From DAIDKA01 sp035485475 (GTDB lineage: Bacteria; Pseudomonadota; Gammaproteobacteria; Steroidobacterales; Steroidobacteraceae), in assembly GCA_035485475.1 (NCBI GenBank), contig DATHOA010000245.1, positions 1 to 10,041 on the forward strand: DNA of 10,041 nt, read 5' to 3'. Below are positions 7,176-10,041 of this stretch, piece after piece. Made by a program: the position numbers and the translations under genes. Under the pieces are notes generated by a model. That model worked only from the letters and a program-made list of their open reading frames with translations, did not search any database and had not been told where the DNA came from. Every line of letters begins with the position of its first letter. Position 1 is the stretch's first letter.

Positions 7176-8203
7176 GCGCCCTGCACACCCTGCCGGCCAC
7201 ACCCGCCACCGTTCACTGGGGCCACTTCGATTGCTCGCTCGCGCCAGTCCTGCGCGTGCGAAGCGGCGATCTGATCCAGGTCGAGGCCGTCAGCCACCAC
7301 GCGGGCGATGATCCCGATCTGATGTTCGACTCGCGGATCGAGGCCCTGTTCGCCGGTGTTCCGCCGGCACGGCGGGAGCCGGGCCCGCACATCATGACCG
7401 GTCCCATATTCGTGGAGGGCGCGCGGCCCGGGGACCTGCTGCAGGTCACATACCTGAGTATGAGACCCCGCACGCGCTACGGCTCCAACCTCGCGGCGAA
7501 CTGGGGCTTCCTCTACCCGGAACTGGGCAGCAAGGACCGGGTGACCATCTACCGCCTGGATGAGCAGGCCAATACGGCTCAGGCCGTGTACGCCTACGAT
7601 TATCCCGGCGCTTACCGCGCCCCGGGCAGCATCCACCGTTGTCCGACCTGTGATCGGCAGCAGGCACTGCCGGGTGTGCGCATTCCGGTGCGTCCGCACC
7701 TCGGCACGGCGGGCGTGGCACCGGATCAGCCCGGCCGCATCAGCACGGTGCCCCCGGGGCGGCATGGCGGCAACATCGACAACTGGCGCATCGGGGCCGG
7801 CGCCACGATGTACTACCCGGTACAGGTTGATGGCGCACTGTTTTCCGTGGGTGACCCACACATCTCCCAGGGCGATGGCGAGATCTCGGGTACGGCGATT
7901 GAGGCCTCGCTGGATGTTCTGATGCAGGTCAGCCTCTGCCGGGATTTCACCTTTCCCTCGCCGCTGCTGGAGACGGCGGACTGCTGGATCGTGCACGGTT
8001 TCAATGAAGACCTGACCCTCGCAATGCGCGATGCCGCACTCGACATGCTACATTTTCTGAGCGAACGACAACGCCTGTCACGCGACGATGCATACTCGCT
8101 CATGAGTGTCGCTGCCGACTTCGCCGTGACCCAGGTGGTCGACCAGAGACGCGGCATTCACGTGCGCGTCTCGCGCGCTCTGTTTGCGTCACGGGATGAC
8201 TGA
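7172..8203 (+). CDS. Acetamidase/formamidase (FmdA/AmdA) family hydrolase
   Basis: Predicted cytoplasmic amide hydrolase, 343 residues, releasing ammonia from a small amide or a formyl/acetyl group from a formamide. Family blocks are easy to see: HWGHFD (15-20), VRSGDLIQVE (29-38), GPIFVEGARPGDLLQV (77-92), GTAGVAP (178-184), GGNIDNW (199-205), YYPVQVDGALFSVGD (214-228) and PHISQGDGEISGTAIE (229-244). Histidine and acidic residues in the first and last blocks are the probable metal and active-site residues. A C157-x2-C160 pair sits in an insertion before GTAGVAP. At 343 residues it is nearer the shorter acetamidase form than the roughly 400-residue methylotroph formamidase. The ATG overlaps the permease stop by four bases, so expression is coupled to transport. 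The true substrate is unknown; formamide or acetamide would not need a receptor and permease this elaborate. Confidence 0.88.
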   Translation: MSALHTLPATPATVHWGHFDCSLAPVLRVRSGDLIQVEAVSHHAGDDPDLMFDSRIEALFAGVPPARREPGPHIMTGPIFVEGARPGDLLQVTYLSMRPRTRYGSNLAANWGFLYPELGSKDRVTIYRLDEQANTAQAVYAYDYPGAYRAPGSIHRCPTCDRQQALPGVRIPVRPHLGTAGVAPDQPGRISTVPPGRHGGNIDNWRIGAGATMYYPVQVDGALFSVGDPHISQGDGEISGTAIEASLDVLMQVSLCRDFTFPSPLLETADCWIVHGFNEDLTLAMRDAALDMLHFLSERQRLSRDDAYSLMSVAADFAVTQVVDQRRGIHVRVSRALFASRDD

Positions 8204-8209
8204 GCCGCG

Positions 8210-8605
8210 ATGCCGAATCCGCTGTTCCACTTCATAGCCGGGGCGCCCGAACCGGTCGGCCCGTTTTCTCATGCCACGGAGATCGACGGCTGGGTGTTCA
8301 TCACCGGACAGATGCCGACCTATCCGGGCAGGCCCGAGGCGCCGGTGCCGGAGGGCATCACGGCGCAGACGCACCTGGTCATGGACAACCTGCGTCGGGT
8401 GCTGGAAGGCATGGGACTCACCCTGGCGCAGGTCATGCGTGTCGGGGCCTACCTGACGCATTTCGAGGAAGACTACGCGATCTTCAACAGTCTCTACCGC
8501 GAATACTTCGAACCCGCGCGCCTACCGGCCCGCACCTGCATCGGCGTCACCGCCCTGGCACGCGGCGCGCGCGTCGAAATCGATCTGATCGCCCACAGGT
8601 GCTAG
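8210..8605 (+). CDS. RidA/YjgF/UK114 family imine-enamine deaminase
   Basis: Small cytoplasmic protein of 131 residues, the usual length for a family that forms trimers with active sites between subunits. Family marks are GPFSHATEIDGWVFITGQMP (17-36), the central QTHLVMDNLRRVLEGMGL (53-70), and PARTCIGV (106-113) with the catalytic arginine, R108. R108 matches R105 of E. coli-type RidA, which binds the substrate carboxylate. GARVEIDLIA (119-128) carries the conserved Glu (E123). Keeping these residues suggests a working deaminase of 2-aminoacrylate-like imines or enamines rather than an inactive relative. Its place six bases after the amidase gene suggests a dedicated pathway role, like RutC in uracil breakdown or 2-aminomuconate deaminase, not general housekeeping. 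The ribosome binding site is weak, and translation may depend on the gene upstream. Confidence 0.92.
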   Translation: MPNPLFHFIAGAPEPVGPFSHATEIDGWVFITGQMPTYPGRPEAPVPEGITAQTHLVMDNLRRVLEGMGLTLAQVMRVGAYLTHFEEDYAIFNSLYREYFEPARLPARTCIGVTALARGARVEIDLIAHRC

Positions 8606-8615
8606 GGAGAAGTGT

Positions 8616-9398
8616 ATGACCCCCGCCGTTCGGATGTGGCCGCTACTGACCGGCACACAGCGCTATGAGAAAATAGTATCGACCAGGAATCGCGGCCACG
8701 GACATTTCATAGAGGCTCCGATTGTCGCGTATCTGATTGAGACACCGAACGGTCGAATTCTCTACGACGTCGGCTGCGACTATCGAAAGATCGCCACCCC
8801 GCAGCTGCGCACGAAGTTCTTCGACCCCATGCGTCCATTGTTCGAACCGCCGCAGATGACGCAGGAGCAGCGCATTCCGAGTTACCTGGCAAGACTCGGT
8901 CTTTCTGCGCGGGACATCGACATCGTCTTCCTGGGGCATCTGCACTTCGATCATGCGGGTGGCTTATGCGACATGCCGGGTTGCGAAGTGCACGTGCATC
9001 GCGAAGAGTTGGTCGCGGCTGCGACGAAGCTCGATCATGGAATCTTCGAGGATGAAGTGCGTGATGCGGACCAATGGAAACTGCAGCAGGGTGAATACAC
9101 GGTCGCGACGGGCGTCCGGGCCATCGCCACACCCGGTCATACCGCCGGCCACATGTCTTTGTTCATCGAGTTGCCCAAGGGACGGCCGGTCGTGCTGTGT
9201 GGAGATGCGGCGGATCTGCGCGAAAACCTGGCGGATGAAGTGGCGCCAGGATATTGCTGGCAGGACAATCACACGCTCGCAATTGCCAGTATCCGCAAAC
9301 TGAAGGCTATCTCCGAGGCAGAAAACGCAGATCTTTGGCCAAACCACGATTTCACCGCCTTTCGCAGTTGGCCGATGTTTCCTGACTGGCGTGATTAG
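8616..9398 (+). CDS. Metallo-beta-lactamase-fold hydrolase, N-acyl homoserine lactonase-like
   Basis: Predicted dinuclear-metal hydrolase of 260 residues, last gene of the operon. All metal ligands of the AHL-lactonase group are present: H108-x-H110-x-D112-H113 (GHLHFDHAGG), H175 in TPGHTAGH, D197 in CGDAAD and H244 in WPNHDF. The size and overall layout match AiiA/AttM-type lactonases. However, the tyrosine that assists catalysis in AiiA (three residues after the bridging Asp) is D200 here, so the chemistry or substrate may differ. No LuxI/LuxR-type gene is nearby. The operon setting suggests opening of a lactone, cyclic imide or similar ring made or imported by the pathway. The ATG at 8616 has a GGGAG-type site about 7 bases upstream and follows the RidA stop by 10 bases. 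No signal peptide is seen, so a cytoplasmic location is expected. The stop overlaps the convergent gene by four bases. Confidence 0.88.
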   Translation: MTPAVRMWPLLTGTQRYEKIVSTRNRGHGHFIEAPIVAYLIETPNGRILYDVGCDYRKIATPQLRTKFFDPMRPLFEPPQMTQEQRIPSYLARLGLSARDIDIVFLGHLHFDHAGGLCDMPGCEVHVHREELVAAATKLDHGIFEDEVRDADQWKLQQGEYTVATGVRAIATPGHTAGHMSLFIELPKGRPVVLCGDAADLRENLADEVAPGYCWQDNHTLAIASIRKLKAISEAENADLWPNHDFTAFRSWPMFPDWRD

Positions 9399-9973
9399 CG
9401 TGGATCGCGCATATGTGCGAAAAGATCACTCCGGCTTTCAATCTCGCCGATCTTGCAGCCACCTAAGAACATTGGAAACTTGAACACCAGCGCACAGCGA
9501 TCGCTGAGATTCAGAATCAATCCTCCATCCGGGATCGCCTCGATCCTATGGATATGCGCGTAGTCCCAACGAAATGGCGCAGGCGGGGGTGACACAATGG
9601 AGGCGCTGCGGCGCAGCCCCTCGTCGGCCTCAATGCGATGCGCCGCCACCCGTTCGGCCTCCTTGGCCCAATCTACGGCGACCGGCGCCGCTGCTGCGGG
9701 CGTCATGGTGATCGGCAACGCCGGGTCTGCGCCGGCACCGCTTGATACACGACGGGGTGCTGAAGATGGCTTTCTGGGGTTGGCTCTGATTCGTGGCTGC
9801 GGTTGCTGCGTCGGAGTCGTAACGAAAAAGAGCATCGATACAGCACTTTCGTCTGCCATCGCGGGTTGCCGCGTCTGTAGGATACCGATGAGTTGCTCGA
9901 ATATCAGGATGTGCACCGCCCCGACCAGGACGATCGCAATCCCGCGGTTCGTGCGCTGGGTAGCCTGTGACAC
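9395..9973 (-). CDS. Hypothetical single-anchor periplasmic protein with Pro/Ala-rich linker
   Basis: Protein of 192 residues that I cannot assign to a named family. One membrane segment (GIAIVLVGAVHILIF, about 11-25) follows a short basic start, so an N-in, C-out inner-membrane anchor is likely. A flexible stretch rich in Pro, Gln, Ala and Arg (about 52-100) follows, then a helix-like DWAKEAERVAAHR (101-113) and a compact C-terminal part (132-192) with FRWDYAH, LNLSDRCALVF and GGCKIGE. C160 and C173 could form a disulfide in the periplasm. The layout resembles TonB-type energy transducers, but no TonB C-terminal motif is seen. The start is GTG at 9973 with AGGA 7 bases upstream; no suitable ATG is in this frame. 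It converges on the lactonase-like gene with a 4-base overlap. It is probably expressed separately from the catabolic operon. Confidence 0.7.
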   Translation of the reverse strand: MSQATQRTNRGIAIVLVGAVHILIFEQLIGILQTRQPAMADESAVSMLFFVTTPTQQPQPRIRANPRKPSSAPRRVSSGAGADPALPITMTPAAAAPVAVDWAKEAERVAAHRIEADEGLRRSASIVSPPPAPFRWDYAHIHRIEAIPDGGLILNLSDRCALVFKFPMFLGGCKIGEIESRSDLFAHMRDPR

Positions 9974-10018
9974 ACAGCAATCCTGAGTTCCGCCGTGCTG
10001 AGTGGACCGTGCCCGTCA

Positions 10019-10032
10019 CGGGATAGTTCCCG
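10019..10032. repeat. Perfect inverted repeat upstream of the anchored protein gene
   Basis: CGGGA and TCCCG arms flank TAGT, 46 bases upstream of the GTG start at 9973. An overlapping repeat, CCCGT-C-ACGGG (10012-10022), shares part of the sequence, so two alternative hairpins or sites are possible. The window ends before context can be judged. It could be an operator, or a GC-rich repeat by chance. Confidence 0.25.
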
Positions 10033-10041
10033 GGCGCACCT

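Noticed and set aside
2195..8605. Rut pyrimidine pathway (rutB, rutC and a permease)
   Set aside because: There is no rutA oxygenase, rutF or rutD. The permease is NCS1, not the NCS2 type of RutG, and the cysteine hydrolase looks closer to BiuH than to RutB. The likeness is in logic only, so rut symbols were not used.
8616..9398. Quorum-quenching role for the lactonase-like gene
   Set aside because: The metal site fits, but the catalytic Tyr is not conserved and the operon context is catabolic, so the family resemblance alone does not support it.
1..10041. Search for CRISPR arrays, insertion sequences, tRNA/rRNA genes and phage genes
   Set aside because: No regularly spaced repeats, transposase-like frames, terminal repeats or RNA gene signatures were seen by reading.

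Overview
The window is GC-rich and densely coding, and it looks chromosomal. It carries a Tat-exported OpgD-type glucan protein, a DUF3667 membrane protein and a large TonB-dependent receptor. Together these suggest a gammaproteobacterium of the Xanthomonadales/Nevskiales/Steroidobacter kind. That placement is an inference from gene content, not a measurement. I see no tRNA, rRNA, insertion sequence, CRISPR array or phage gene.

Left part (1-2236): a periplasmic glucan protein (opgD, minus strand, cut by the left edge, GTG start at 1264) is transcribed away from a DUF3667 zinc-ribbon membrane protein (plus strand, TTG start near 1412). They share a 147-base control region with two inverted repeats and one weak promoter candidate.

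Centre (2195-9398): this is the main feature, an apparently self-contained uptake and catabolism locus. On the minus strand lies a cysteine hydrolase of the isochorismatase superfamily that resembles biuret amidohydrolase. Divergent from it, across a 249-base region with two inverted repeats, runs a tight five-gene plus-strand operon. Its genes in order are a TonB-dependent outer-membrane receptor, an NCS1-family permease, an acetamidase/formamidase-family hydrolase, a RidA-family imine/enamine deaminase, and a metallo-beta-lactamase-fold hydrolase resembling AHL lactonases. Gaps inside the operon are 16, -4, 6 and 10 bases. The set suggests import of a small nitrogen-rich compound, perhaps a cyclic ureide, imide or amide, across both membranes, followed by hydrolysis and deamination that release ammonia. 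The combination recalls the Rut uracil pathway, which uses an isochorismatase-like RutB, a RidA-like RutC and a permease. However, no oxygenase, hydantoinase or other classical ring-attacking enzyme is present. The substrate is unknown.

Right end (9395-10041): a minus-strand protein of 192 residues with one N-terminal membrane anchor and a proline/alanine-rich linker converges on the operon, overlapping its last stop codon by four bases. Convergent genes therefore close the catabolic locus on both sides: the 42-base overlap at 2195-2236 on the left and the 4-base overlap at 9395-9398 on the right. This supports treating it as one complete module. No obvious rho-independent terminator is visible at either junction.
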